The notes under the pieces are model-generated. The model saw only the letters and a list, made by a program, of their open reading frames with translations, searched no databases and was not told the DNA's origin. Of a stretch of DNA of 64,000 nucleotides, positions 34,158 to 44,345 are shown piece by piece. Made by a program: the position numbers and the translations under genes. The DNA comes from Rhizophagus irregularis. Its lineage: Eukaryota > Glomeromycota > Glomeromycetes > Glomerales > Glomeraceae. How positions within the stretch are numbered: the first letter of the stretch is position 1; each line of letters begins with the position of its first letter. The stretch is from the NCBI RefSeq assembly GCF_026210795.1, contig NC_089441.1:1860001-1924000 (forward strand). The letters run 5' to 3'.

Positions 34158-34832
34158 GTGCCATTGAAAGGCAAAGCAACCCCTGTTAAGATTCCTGTGA
34201 AAGTTACTGGTAGTAAGTCTACACCTGCAAAAGCTGTTACTAAGAATGACTTATTAAGCCTGTTAAGGTCTGCAGACTTTAGGAAATTACTCCGTGAGAT
34301 TCTTCAGGAGGAGTTATTGCCTGCTAGAAAAGTCACAGAGATTCCGGAGGACCTAGTTGAGGAGGAACAAGAAGAGGATATCAGGGTAGACGATCCTATG
34401 GATATTGACATAGCTTGTTTAGAGAATACTAAAGATCTTTTAGCACTGGATGGGAAGGTTAATGGAATAGCAATTCAGTGTTTAGCAGACACTTGTGCTA
34501 ATGCGTCTTTTATTCAGAGAGAAGCTGCTGAGGAATTAGGGTTGGATATCGACAAGAGTATTACATACAACATATCTGGTGCTTCAGGAACAGGTAGGAC
34601 ATTCGGCATGGTAAAGGGAGTGTTAATCAAACTTACTCCTGATTATGCTATCACTGAGGATCTTGCAGTTTTAGATGGATACAAGCATAGGGAGATTGGG
34701 TTAAGCCGAACGTGTCTGAAACGTTACAATTATGATGTCCATGAATCACGTGAACATATAGCCTTTACCTGTGATGGGAAGAATGTTTTTATCCCGATAG
34801 TTCCTGATGCTAATCGAGGGGATAAAAAATAA
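34158..34832 (+). CDS. Retropepsin-like aspartic protease (element gene 11)
   Basis: An open 224-residue frame. From about residue 95 it reads LDGKVNGIAIQCLADT followed by ANASFIQREAAEELGL, the strand-turn-strand layout around the active Asp of retropepsins, then a flap-like Gly-rich loop (SGASGTGRTFG) and a second hydrophobic strand. The N-terminal part is Lys-rich and then acidic. In retroelements this enzyme trims Gag. Here it follows the Gag-like region, with no reverse transcriptase after it. The next gene is the integrase on the opposite strand. Confidence 0.75.
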   Translation: MPLKGKATPVKIPVKVTGSKSTPAKAVTKNDLLSLLRSADFRKLLREILQEELLPARKVTEIPEDLVEEEQEEDIRVDDPMDIDIACLENTKDLLALDGKVNGIAIQCLADTCANASFIQREAAEELGLDIDKSITYNISGASGTGRTFGMVKGVLIKLTPDYAITEDLAVLDGYKHREIGLSRTCLKRYNYDVHESREHIAFTCDGKNVFIPIVPDANRGDKK

Positions 34833-34857
34833 GACCCTTTAATTCTTCTATTTTTTT

Positions 34858-35985
34858 TTATTCCCAAAATTTGTGAATTAAGTCAGGGACATCCTCCTTC
34901 AACCGGTCAGCAGGTTCCCAAGTAGCCTCAGTGTCTGGATAGCGCTCCCACTTAACCAAATACTGGTCTTGACCTTTTCTAATGTGATGCCGAAGTATCT
35001 GCTCAGGAACAAATCTTTCAGGTTGTCCTCTTATCACAGAGTCAGGTGGAGGCTTTTCATTAATAGGAACTACTTGCAATTCCTTTTGGGTATATGCACA
35101 TCTGGATACACCTAATCGACCATGTGGTCCGTTAAGAAGATATGTAGGAGGCTGTTCAGGTGAGAGTATCATTTTTTTGATTACACGAATGTTTGGGTTC
35201 CATCTTATGTCTCCTGTACAGAATTTTCCATGAAGTTTGTTACCAAGTACAGAAATAGGTTCATCTAACTTGACTCTGACACGTGCTCCTTCAGAGAGGA
35301 GATCCGTCTTTTTTGACACTTTGGGTGACCCTGTCGGAATGTCTGGGGGATTTCTCTGCCAGAGTTCATTTACTTTACTCACTATATTATGGAAATCTTC
35401 TGACCATTCCACGGATGTCACCCCAGTTTTCAACTCCTGTGCTACCATTCGTTTAAGAAGGGGTTCTTGGATGGCTTGGATAGCTCTTTCAGCATAAGAT
35501 TGCTGTTTATGCCTTCCTGGCTCTCCGAACCTCATCATTACCCCTAGGCTGTTCAGGAAAAAATCACGTACCTGATCATTGGTGAATTCTGATCCGAAGT
35601 CTGTCTCCAGTCGGTGTGTTGGAGGCTTGATACGATTTCTTCTGTAGATTTTGACAAACCCATTTAGAACTCTATTTGCAGTCTTATCCTTTAGGGGTTC
35701 TGCATCAACTCTCTTTCCTGCAACTTCCACCACTACGAGAAAATAGTGGAATCCTTTGGGGTCAACTGGCATCTCTGCAAGATCTGCCTGATGTGTTGCA
35801 TTTGGTTTCCATACAATTACCTTTGGGCGTTCTGTTGACTTTTCCTTTAGGGGCTTTTTGTATAGGTTGTAGTGCTCTTTACCTTTTAGAATTCGTGCTG
35901 GTACTCCGGAGAGATTGTAGTATTTGTAATAATTCTCTAAATGCGACATATTACGACAAATTAAAGGAATGGTTTTAGACTTCAA
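34858..35985 (-). CDS. Retroviral-type integrase with chromodomain (element gene 12)
   Basis: The 375-residue ORF carries the DDE core: first Asp in ATHQADLAEM, second in ETDFGSEFTN, and Glu in SYAERAIQAIQE. The C-terminus, ILRHHIRKGQDQYLVKWERY then TWEPADRLK, is a chromodomain that reads histone marks. Chromodomain integrases occur in Polintons and in Ty3-type chromoviruses. The 5-bp duplication at the element ends fits this enzyme. It reads leftward from near the right end, convergent with the protease gene. Confidence 0.85.
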   Translation of the reverse strand: MKSKTIPLICRNMSHLENYYKYYNLSGVPARILKGKEHYNLYKKPLKEKSTERPKVIVWKPNATHQADLAEMPVDPKGFHYFLVVVEVAGKRVDAEPLKDKTANRVLNGFVKIYRRNRIKPPTHRLETDFGSEFTNDQVRDFFLNSLGVMMRFGEPGRHKQQSYAERAIQAIQEPLLKRMVAQELKTGVTSVEWSEDFHNIVSKVNELWQRNPPDIPTGSPKVSKKTDLLSEGARVRVKLDEPISVLGNKLHGKFCTGDIRWNPNIRVIKKMILSPEQPPTYLLNGPHGRLGVSRCAYTQKELQVVPINEKPPPDSVIRGQPERFVPEQILRHHIRKGQDQYLVKWERYPDTEATWEPADRLKEDVPDLIHKFWE

Positions 35986-35993
35986 ATCTTAAA

Positions 35994-36314
35994 ATGACAC
36001 GTTTTTACTGCCTAAAGTGCAAGAAGGAAACTGAGACAGCTAGTGAAATACAAGATATGACTACAAATGGGCATTACCAGCTGCATGGTGACTGCACAAT
36101 TTGTGGTATGCATAAGAATACTTTTACTGGAATAGACTGGGTGATCAAGAAGAAGACTAAGGAGAAAAAAAAAGAAACCGCTGCTAAGAGACAGCAGACG
36201 GCTTACAATCGGCAATGCAAAAAACTTGGACAGAAAATCTTAGATTCTGATGACACGTGTAAACAGTGTATTGATAAATGCCTTAAGGAGGCAAAAAAGA
36301 GGAAGACGGATTAG
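35994..36314 (+). CDS. Small zinc-ribbon protein (element gene 13)
   Basis: 106 residues starting MTRFYCLKCKKETETAS, with the second pair in CTICGMHKNTF, so CX2C...CX2C. Similar YCxKCK...CxxCG ribbons (the DUF5679-like type) are found in many DNA viruses and Polinton-like elements. The middle is very Lys-rich and a third Cys group (CKQCIDKC) lies near the end. It starts eight bases from the integrase start on the other strand, so both likely share one divergent promoter. Confidence 0.7.
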   Translation: MTRFYCLKCKKETETASEIQDMTTNGHYQLHGDCTICGMHKNTFTGIDWVIKKKTKEKKKETAAKRQQTAYNRQCKKLGQKILDSDDTCKQCIDKCLKEAKKRKTD

Positions 36315-36353
36315 TACTGTCTTCTAAACTTATCTGGATATGCTCTATTCTCA

Positions 36354-36818
36354 ATACCCATTGTTCAATTATATATTTTTTCTGACGGGGGCGGGACGGG
36401 GTTGGTCTTACTGGCTTTATAGACCTTCTAGGGGCTTATCTGCTAACTTATCTGGTTTGCTATCTCACTGCTTCCAACAGATTATTAGACGGAATCCTGA
36501 TTATATGACAGAACTATGACAGAATGACAGATCTGGGGGGTAAAATCAAAACTTTTTTCTGGGGATACCCCTCTCCCGATTTTTCTGAAACATCTGTCAT
36601 ATCCGTCATATCTGTCATACCCCTCTGATTCTATCGTATTTTCCTTTCTTTTCCCTTATTTTATCCTTTTTTAGTATATTGTTATATGACTGATGTTAAT
36701 GACAGATGGTGACAGATATAGGGGATTCCTGATCCCCCGTAGGGGGGATATAGGTACTGCGAGGCCGTGAGGCCGAGGTGGGTGGAGCGGTAGCGAGACC
36801 CACATCCAGCCCGACGAC
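36354..36818 (-). repeat. Right terminal inverted repeat of the Polinton-like element, 465 bp
   Basis: Reverse complement of 22262-22726 and of equal length. The inner boundary is the shared ATACCCATTGTTCAATT. The outer end is followed directly by the TATTG duplication and host exon. Confidence 0.95.
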
Positions 36819-37491
36819 TATTGCAAAAATTTTAAACTTGACTAATGAGGAATTTAATGGTTACAAAGTTTGTAATATATAAATATGTAATTGTTGATAT
36901 AATTCATGTATTATCATTTTAGGATTTAACTTTTATATATTTTACTAGTCAAGTATACGTGACCTAATTGAAGCGTATATCGATGTTGAAACGTCCTGGG
37001 AAAAGCAGGAGAGGAGAGCAATATTAAAAATTATCGAGAAGGTGAGTATATTGTAAATTAATCATACTTTAAATCAATACATTTATAATACATTTAACAA
37101 AATTTTTTTTTCAGTTCAAAGTGAATAATAGTCATTTTCCCAAAACAACAGGAGATTGGGCTATCAAAGAATTATTTCACCGCTCGATGAACAATAAACG
37201 TAAATAATAATTTCATCTTTTGAATTATATTTATTTATAAAAATAAATACGTATTAATTTTTGAATTTTATAAAAGGTGCCCACCAAAAAAAAACTAAAG
37301 AAGAAGGAAACGGAAGTTATTTTAAAAAAGAATAAATCGGTGATCACTAGAGATAAAATTAAAAACAAAGTGGTCATTAGTAGTAGTGGAACTGCAGATG
37401 ATTTATCAGATAAGGTATAATATATATAGTATAAGCATTTTGTTAAAAACATATTTTTAACTTCAGTTATATCTCTTTTAAACTTTTCTTG

Positions 37492-37740
37492 AAGTCTGAT
37501 AATAACGATAATAATACAGACGTTGACGATACCAATACAAATGTCAGCGGAAAGAGCAGAAAGAAAAAAAATGATAATAATACAGACGTTGACAATACCA
37601 ATACATTTGTCAGCGGAAAGAGCGGAAAGAAAAAAAATGATAATAGTACAGATGTTGGCAATACAAATGCCAGCGAAAAGAGCGGGAAGAAAAAAAATGA
37701 AAGAAAAAAATCTGGGCGGATTTCCAATCAACCGCGAAAA
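37492..37740 (+). repeat. Internal tandem repeat of the split host gene
   Basis: Three units of about 60-66 bp encode variants of NTDVDNTNTFVSGKSGKKKN. It is followed by a basic SGRISNQPRK segment and a GTAATA donor. Confidence 0.8.
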
Positions 37741-37849
37741 GGTAATAATTAATATTTATTTTTTCATTTTATATTACAAAAAATTTTTTATAATAATCAA
37801 TTAATTTTTATTTTTATTTTAGATTATAACGAAAATAATAAAGTAAGTT

Positions 37850-39020
37850 ATTTAATTTGAAATTAATTAGTTACAAATACTAATATTTTATTTTATTTCA
37901 TAAATTAGAGATAACATACATAATATGCATATATATTTTAAATAAAGTAAATTTTTGTGTTGTCGTATTGCTTTTGTAATGAAATTTTGTAACTAATGCA
38001 AAATTAAAGTTTAAAAGTTCATTTTTCGTTAGTTAAAATTTTGTGTCACTACTTATCCGGTTAGTTTGGAAAATAAAAGAAATTGTCCAATTAAAATTAA
38101 ATTATATTATACCACGTGATCTGATCATCAAAATAAATAATAAATATAACGTAGAAAATATTTGTTTATTTTTTTATTTCTTCAAACTTTTTTTCTTTTT
38201 TCTTCAAACTTTTCTTTTCGTTTATTTATTTTTTAACTTTTTTACATTACTAACTTACTTTTTTCACTACGCAGAATTTATTTTTTAACTTTTTTACATT
38301 ACTAACTTACTTTTTTCACTACGCAGAAAATATTTGTTTATTTTTTTTAACCTTTTTTTTCTTCAAACTTTTTTTCTTCAAACTTTCTTTTCGGTAAGAA
38401 AATTTATTTTTTTTTATCCTTTTATTTATTTTCTAACTTTTTTACATTTCAATTACTAACTTGCTTTTTTCACTAACTTTATACTTTTTTTTATTATTAC
38501 TAACGCTAACAAACGCTAACAATTACTTTCCATACTACTTACTAATTTGCTTTCTTTATTAACTTCATACTTTTTTATTTTTAATATTAATAATTTACTT
38601 ACAATAATTTATTTTACTTTCTTTTTTTTTATTATTACTAACGCTAACAAATGCTAACAATTTACTTTCCATACTACTTACTAATTCTAATTTTGCTTTC
38701 TTTACTAACTTCATACTTTTTTATTTTTAATATTAATAATTTACTTATACCAATAATTTACTTTACTTTCTTTAATATTTGATTTTATTTTCTTTATACA
38801 TTTATAGTTTTAATTTATAGTTTATATCTAATACAGCGATAGTATATTATTTATGAATTATTATATATATATATTTATATTTTTTTATAGTTTTCTACAT
38901 TTATAATTCATATCAAATATAGTGTTTTATTTTGTATATTAAATTAATAAAAATCCATAATTTCACTTTATAAATTTGCTTGTCGTTAATCGTTACTGAC
39001 CAAATTTTAACTTACTGTAA
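37850..39020. repeat. T-rich region with nested tandem duplications
   Basis: A ~55-bp unit (TTAACTTTTTTACATTACTA, ending CACTACGCAGAA) occurs twice in tandem at about 38230-38330. A ~140-bp unit with CGCTAACAAACGCTAACAAT and CTTTCCATACTACTTACTAA occurs twice at about 38500-38780. No gene. Confidence 0.75.
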
Positions 39021-39023
39021 TCA

Positions 39024-39240
39024 TAATTCCTAAAATTCGGCCCACAATAATTCCTAAATTCGGCTTACAATAATTCCTAAATTTGCCATAATAATTCTTA
39101 ATAATTCGGCCCACAATAATTCCTAAATTCGGCCATAATAATTCCTAATAATTCCTAAAATTCGGCTCACAATAATTTCTAAATTCGGCCCAGAATAATT
39201 CCTAAAATTCGGCCCAAAATTTGGCTCAAAAATTAGACAA
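39024..39240. repeat. ~22-bp minisatellite AATTCCTAAATTCGGCCCACAAT
   Basis: About eight to nine degenerate units in tandem. Variants include GCTTACAAT and GCCATAAT endings. It makes an artificial minus-strand ORF of repeating ISRILGIIRNYY-like peptides. Confidence 0.85.
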
Positions 39241-39435
39241 TAATTATATAAAATCAGGTCATAAATTGGATGATTATTGTATGATTGCCATACAACTATT
39301 GTGTGATTTATTGCAATTTTTAGCACAATTATTGTATGGTCAAATATACAGAAATCATAGTGAATTTAATTGGATGTTTTTTCAACAAAAATCACACAGG
39401 CTTTTTTCATAGGGATAGCACCATGCCGTACTACA

Positions 39436-39662
39436 ACCAACCGGTCCTATCGCGGGACTGCAGCAATAAGCTGGCACCCGCGAGCTTACTAAAAGTAAGC
39501 GCTTATGCTCCAACCCTCACATAGTACTATACCGCTCCAAGAAAATTCCCAACCAGCCCTACTGTGAGACTGCAGCAAAAGCTGTTACTCACAGGCTTAC
39601 GTAGTAAGCACGCTACGCCCCCGCCCATGCATAGCATCATGCTGCTCCAACAAAAGTACCCT
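39436..39662 (+). repeat. Two tandem ~113-bp structured repeats with conserved hairpins
   Basis: Both units fold three helices in the same order. Stem A: CGCGGG/CCCGCG (39451-39456, 39477-39482) and TGTGAG/CTCACA (39563-39568, 39588-39593). Stem B inside A: CAGC/GCTG with a loop of four or five bases. Stem C: GCTTAC/GTAAGC (39484-39500 and 39595-39609). The sequence of stem A differs between units but pairing is kept. GC content is far above the surroundings. It could be a tRNA-like SINE, a MITE or a non-coding RNA repeat. No tRNA fold was recognised. Confidence 0.6.
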
Positions 39663-39689
39663 AAAAACAAGAAAAGCCTTTTTTCACCA

Positions 39690-39860
39690 CTACCTCCAAA
39701 TAATGAAGACGAAAAGAGTATGATAAACTGAATATGAATGAGATGAGAACAAAAAAGTAGGAAAGAAAGAGTGAGAGATGACAAAAGTAGAGTGAGGGTA
39801 AAGAGAGCGAAAAAAACTTGAAGACAAGAGTGGAAAGGGTGAGAAAGGGGAGACTACAAA
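39690..39860 (+). other. Purine-rich tract
   Basis: About 170 bp in which A and G dominate on the plus strand (GAAAGAAAGAGTGAGAGATG, GAGAAAGGGGAGA). There is no ORF of interest. It directly follows the structured repeat. Confidence 0.7.
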
Positions 39861-40953
39861 TTTTATAAGGTTTGGGTGGGAATAAAAATTAATAGTTTAT
39901 TTTGATTGATCATGCATATAATTTACACAATTATTATATATTCTGATTATATGATGACTCATGATTATATTTATTGAGCTATATACAAAGTTTCAAAAAT
40001 AAAAAATAAATGAACCTTCAATAATACAAGATGCACATATTCGACGTAAAAGCAAAAGTTTGGAAATCATGAATAGAGTGAATTTGCGTTCGATTTAATC
40101 GTTGGATGTTGAATTAAAGGAGAGATTGAGAAGTGATTTATACGCGTGTAAAAATGCTTCGAGCTTAATTATTTATTATTTGAATTTTTTTATTACTTTT
40201 TAGTTTTTTGAAGAATAATTCTCTGCCTATTTATAAACAAAACATATGGTATTTTATCAATATAGTCAATTCTTTGCATATATCATTAATTAACTTTAAA
40301 TAAAGTCATTTGAACGCCATTATAATCAATTAATCATCAATTAACACCTTGTCTCTTTTTCATATTCGTGTAGAATGTTTACTATTCCAAAATTATATAA
40401 TTAAAACACAATTTCTACAAAAAAATAAGCCGTGTTGATTTTTGAAAAAAGAAAATCTGTTCCGTGGATGTGTGGCGCAAGTATTGAATTAAAATAAAAT
40501 ATCATTTTATTTTCTGTGATCACACATTTTATTTTTTCGTGATTCGTTTTAAATATGAATGAGATTTATTATTAATCAAAAGAAGTGTTTTTGTGCTTTA
40601 TCAATAAACTTTACCCACGTGATCAGCTAACTTTTGTCTCTAGAAATTAGGTTAGCCAAATGTTTGAGATCGTCAGCTATGTCTATGTTTTCTATAAACT
40701 ATTTATTAAGGTACAGTTTGTTGTGATATTGTTTTGATAATTAGGCGGAACAGAAATATGTGTTTGTAAAGGATTAAATATATTAAGTTGAATTAAGTGA
40801 TCATTGTAAGTTAATAATCTGTAATAAGGATGACTATATTTTAAATATATGAAAAAAATTATAGCCATAATAAATGGTTGGAAGTAAACTTTTTTTTTGT
40901 TTCATGGATTAAAATAGAAATAGAATGCTTAATCTGAAGGATGCATTTTGGTT
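39861..40953. other. AT-rich intergenic DNA
   Basis: No gene, RNA or repeat recognised. Confidence 0.5.
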
Positions 40954-41502
40954 TTAACGAACCAATATATTAGGGATAATGCAAGAAATAACCTTGACAA
41001 GGTAAAATTGTGTTTTTCTGGGAGCGAGGTTTTGATCCATTGTGTCTATTTGTTTAGATATCCAATGTTCTGCATAAAGGATGGGAATTGATTGAGGGAA
41101 GGGTGTTGACGTGAGAAGTTTTCCATATGTGACGTCTTTAATGGTAGTAGACCATGATGCAATCCATTTGGTCTTCCTTGATGGGAAAGGTTCGCCTTCG
41201 ACGGGTGGAGGTTTAGGACGTTGTACTTTAGGATTTTGGACAAGCTCTTGTCCTAGGCCGATATTTAATCTGCCTGTATTTGTTAGTGTAATATGATCTT
41301 TGAGGAGATTATACCCTTGGGACTCTTCCATATTTGCTTTTAAGACTTTCTTTTAGTTTATTAAGTATGCTGAATCGATCGTGATAATCTGGTCCAAAAA
41401 CATAATTCCTTTATGTTTAAGACTGTTGATATGTGAATAATGTGATTGTAAATATGTTGGATCAATAACATAGTGTGAGATAGGGTAAACACTACCTTTA
41501 AC
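40954..41502 (-). pseudogene. Probable LINE-type ORF2 remnant
   Basis: On the minus strand 41502-41350 reads VKGSVYPISHYVIDPTYLQS, SHINSLKHKGIMFLDQII and ends in a TAA. The same frame resumes as MEESQGYNLLKDHITLTNTG from 41331, and then KWIASWSTTIKDVTYGKLL. This layout resembles the region between the reverse transcriptase and the RNase H-like part of fungal LINEs common in Rhizophagus, but neither catalytic core is present. Assignment to a LINE is inference from remembered pattern. It could be a decayed host gene. Confidence 0.4.
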
Positions 41503-43107
41503 TTTAAAATTAAAATTGGTTGCTATTGATAAATTATAAAAACGTTAAAAAGTTAAAAATAATTTCTAGTCACGTTTTGGTCATTTCAATCATTTGATTT
41601 TGATTGGCTAATATTTATCACATAAATAATCATGTGACTATAATTAAAAAATAATGCTGGCCATAATTACATTCAAATGACGAAGTCATTTGTATTGAAA
41701 AGACATGTCATTTGTCATTTGTCATTTGAATCATTCGGTCATTTCAAGTCATTTGCCGAACACTGAATTAATGAATTAACAAATTTCCTTTTTCATGATA
41801 TTTATTTATTTTAAGCAACATTAAAATATAGTCGTTAAATTATCGAAATTTATTATTTAAATTCTGTTGAAAATATCAAACTTTACAAGCGTAACGTTTA
41901 AAGCCAAAATTCATTTGGTAATCAGTATTGCTTAATTGGCACCTTATTTATACTATTTTGGGTCGCTTTCAAGTTCAGCACTTCGTGAATAATTGGTGTG
42001 TTTTTGCATGCTACTCTAGTTTATAATAAAAAATAATAATAAAATTGATAAAATGCAATTGTGAATTTAATATTTATTTAATCATATATTATTATTAAAT
42101 TTCAATATTAAACTAGAAATAATTATGAAAGCGTCTCGTGGGATAAAGACTGAGTAGATTTCTGTGGCTGGATTAAGTCATGACAGAAAGATTTATGATC
42201 ATTCTACATAAAACTTATTCACAATATAAACCATTATTATACCTTTATTTTCATTTTATTTATGAGAAATAAAAATAACAATTTGTATGAAATTCTTTTT
42301 TTTATATTTACTAAGTCGTATAAAAAACCTATTAAGCCTGATAAAACATTTACTCTGCACACGTGACCTCATAACTGCGGCACTATCGTGCCTTACAATG
42401 GATGAATATAATCACTGAGCGCAGCTCAGCAAATTCCACCAATCATATTGCTATTACAAATACAACAGTTACTCGCTATTAAATATTACATACTGTATTA
42501 TTATTAATTTGCAAAATTTTATTTTATAATGTCAAAAAATTTAAAAAATTTTCATAGTCAATGATCCAGACAAAATTCTTCCTTCTTTTGTGCACAAATT
42601 AACAAATTATTCTTTTATGCCCCGGATCAGTGTTTTTTGTGGATAACGGTTCAATATAAACTGAAATTCTTGGTTAGTGTGGTTGACTATTTCGCACAAT
42701 AAATTTTTAAATTTAATTTTTTTTTCAGTTTGATCTGTAAAGTTAGACAGACATTCAAGTTTTACGTATATTATCGTTCGTTTATTTACAAATCACAATA
42801 TTAACCACTTTATTAATAATAAGTTTCAAAATTTTATTTGATAAACCAGCAATCAAGATCTAAAATTAAATCCAAAGCAACAATTTATTTCAATACGAGG
42901 TCACTATGATTTTTAAATAATTAGTGCCTTAAAAAATCTAAGCACTCCTATAAAGTGATTATTAAGTTCGACAAATTCGGATCGCTAATAATTTTTTGTT
43001 TCTTTCACCAAACATATTTATTATCTCATTGTAGTAACCTCTTCACAATCATACTCGGATTTACTATTAAATGCAATAAAAATTATTGTACTATACTAAG
43101 CCTGTAA
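41503..43107. other. AT-rich intergenic DNA
   Basis: A cluster of GTCATTTG/CATTTGTCATTTGTCATTTG motifs lies at about 41680-41760. Nothing else was recognised. Confidence 0.5.
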
Positions 43108-44345
43108 ATATTATTGAATATTCGAATTATTTTCCCAATTCCTAATAAAATTAATGGATTCACCACTACATAATGATGGTTGATTTGCAAAGACAACGCA
43201 TGTGTTCCTGATATTTTTCTTGTATGCATAGTATAATAACGACTGCTCAACCATGTCTTGATGGGGCGTCAAGATTATTTGACAAGTACATCTTTTGCTG
43301 TCTCTCGGTAAATATCCTAATGACATAAAGATAGTATTTAGCAAAAAATATTTTCATCTAGTGCTTAATTTTTTGTCATACTGTAATAGTAATAAACATA
43401 CCACTCCCTAAATGATATATTAGAATATTATTTTGAGGAATTCCTCAGTTATAAGAGATCACGTAATCCTATAGCCCTTAGGTGTTATTACTCAAAACCT
43501 ATTATATCAAAGACAATTCTATTCATCGTATAAGGGAATAAAACATTTCCTAAGCGTTGATTAAAATATTAAAAAATATTAAAAAATATTATAAATCATG
43601 CTAAACTTAAATTTCGATAAACGTACCAACACGATTTCTAATTTCCATAAGAATGTTTTCAGTCCTTATCATACAATTCGCTAAGAATGATAACATCAGC
43701 ATTATTTAATACCGACTCATTGAAAGGCGAAGGATGTGTATTTGTACCATGGAATGATGATGGTACTACGATAATCTATGAAAAAAAAAATAAATCTTTT
43801 AAGTAAATAAATAATTAATCAAGCAAATTTTGCTTAATGGTAAACTTACCTTTTACTTCCACAATAATTAATCCAATTACCACTACCAAATCAATAACCT
43901 AAAATATATGCAGTAACTATATAAATTCTATTGAATATGTTAGAATTATATAACGAAAAATTACTGGAAATTTATGTATCAACGAAACTTACTAGATGTT
44001 CTCTAAATCTTACAGGCTTCTATCAACACAAAATTGAATGTCAGCTATTGAATATAAAGATTGTGCAATCTACAGCGAAAAAAATATTTGTAGACTCAGG
44101 TTGTGATTTAGTTCAACTTTGAAGTACACTATCGCCGAAGAATTGCCAATTCCTTCATTATCCGTTTATAAAAGAAAATATGATTAGCAAATAAAAATAC
44201 CCAATTATTTAATATTTTAAATTATCTTACCATTCAAATAAAATTGTAGAATCCGTAACGCAAATCTTTGCATTTCGGTAACAGTAAACATATGAATACT
44301 ATTCCAATTGAACGAACTCCACCATCATCATCCAATTTATGACTC
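43108..44345 (-). pseudogene. Decayed multi-exon gene, unrecognised
   Basis: Minus-strand coding-like blocks in order: MFTVTEMQRFALRILQFYLN (about 44290-44232), NEGIGNSSAIVYFKVELNHN (about 44190-44130), FGSGNWINYCGSKR (about 43895-43852), VPSSFHGTNTHPSPFNESVL with NNADVIILSELYDKD (about 43770-43660), and GYLPRDSKRCTCQIILTPHQ to SLCSGESINFIRNWE (43344-43130). At least one acceptor is lost (before NEGIG) and junction phases do not all agree, so it is probably dead. The last block vaguely recalls carbon-nitrogen hydrolases, not enough to name it. Confidence 0.45.

Larger units (their letters stand above)
22262..36818. mobile_element. Polinton/Maverick-like element, 14,557 bp, broken fossil with complete ends
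   Basis: Both 465-bp terminal inverted repeats are present and the 5-bp target duplication TATTG lies at 22257-22261 and 36819-36823. Parts in order: F-box-like protein, superfamily 3 helicase, DNA polymerase B, an unknown protein, F-box-like protein, two-cysteine-adaptor-like protein, unknown protein, packaging-type ATPase (minus), coiled-coil protein, Gag-like protein, retropepsin-like protein, chromodomain integrase (minus), small zinc-ribbon protein. The polymerase, helicase, ATPase and integrase set is the core of Polintons, and the duplication length fits a retroviral-type integrase. The DNA is visibly less AT-rich than its surroundings. The element is broken, with roughly half a dozen breaks, while several of its genes remain open. 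The two inverted repeats differ at fewer than about ten sites, so the insertion is fairly young, unless the ends were kept alike by replication. Confidence 0.9.
22041..37850 (+). pseudogene. Unrecognised host gene split by the 14.56-kb element
   Basis: Exon 1 (22041-22121) encodes MATNKKLNKITVLNQSKKSS and six more residues, then GTAAGT. Exon 2 starts at 22192 (RILEKVVDETVSISKPTGAY) and runs to the insertion point at 22261. It resumes at 36824 and ends at 36867 (ILNLTNEEFNGYK). Exon 3 (36949-37041) encodes SSIRDLIEAYIDVETSWEKQ and ends KIIEK. Exon 4 starts at 37115 (FKVNNSHFPKTTGDWAIKEL). Further 3' blocks are Lys-rich (about 37277-37416) and, at 37492-37740, a three-fold repeat of the form DNNTDVDNTNTFVSGKSGKK followed by RKKSGRISNQPRK. 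The junction into the Lys-rich block is not resolved in phase. Reading across the insertion point, less one target duplication, keeps the exon open, so the gene was whole before the insertion. The basic C-terminal repeats suggest a nuclear or nucleic-acid-binding role, but no family was recognised. Confidence 0.65.

Noticed and set aside
32666-35985. Possibility that Gag, protease and integrase form a separate LTR retrotransposon inside the larger element
   Set aside because: No flanking long terminal repeats, no reverse transcriptase or RNase H, and the integrase reads in the opposite direction to the Gag and protease. Kept as an alternative only in the main finding.
39436-39662. tRNA genes in the structured repeat
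   Set aside because: No cloverleaf with a recognisable anticodon arm, and no clear A and B boxes.
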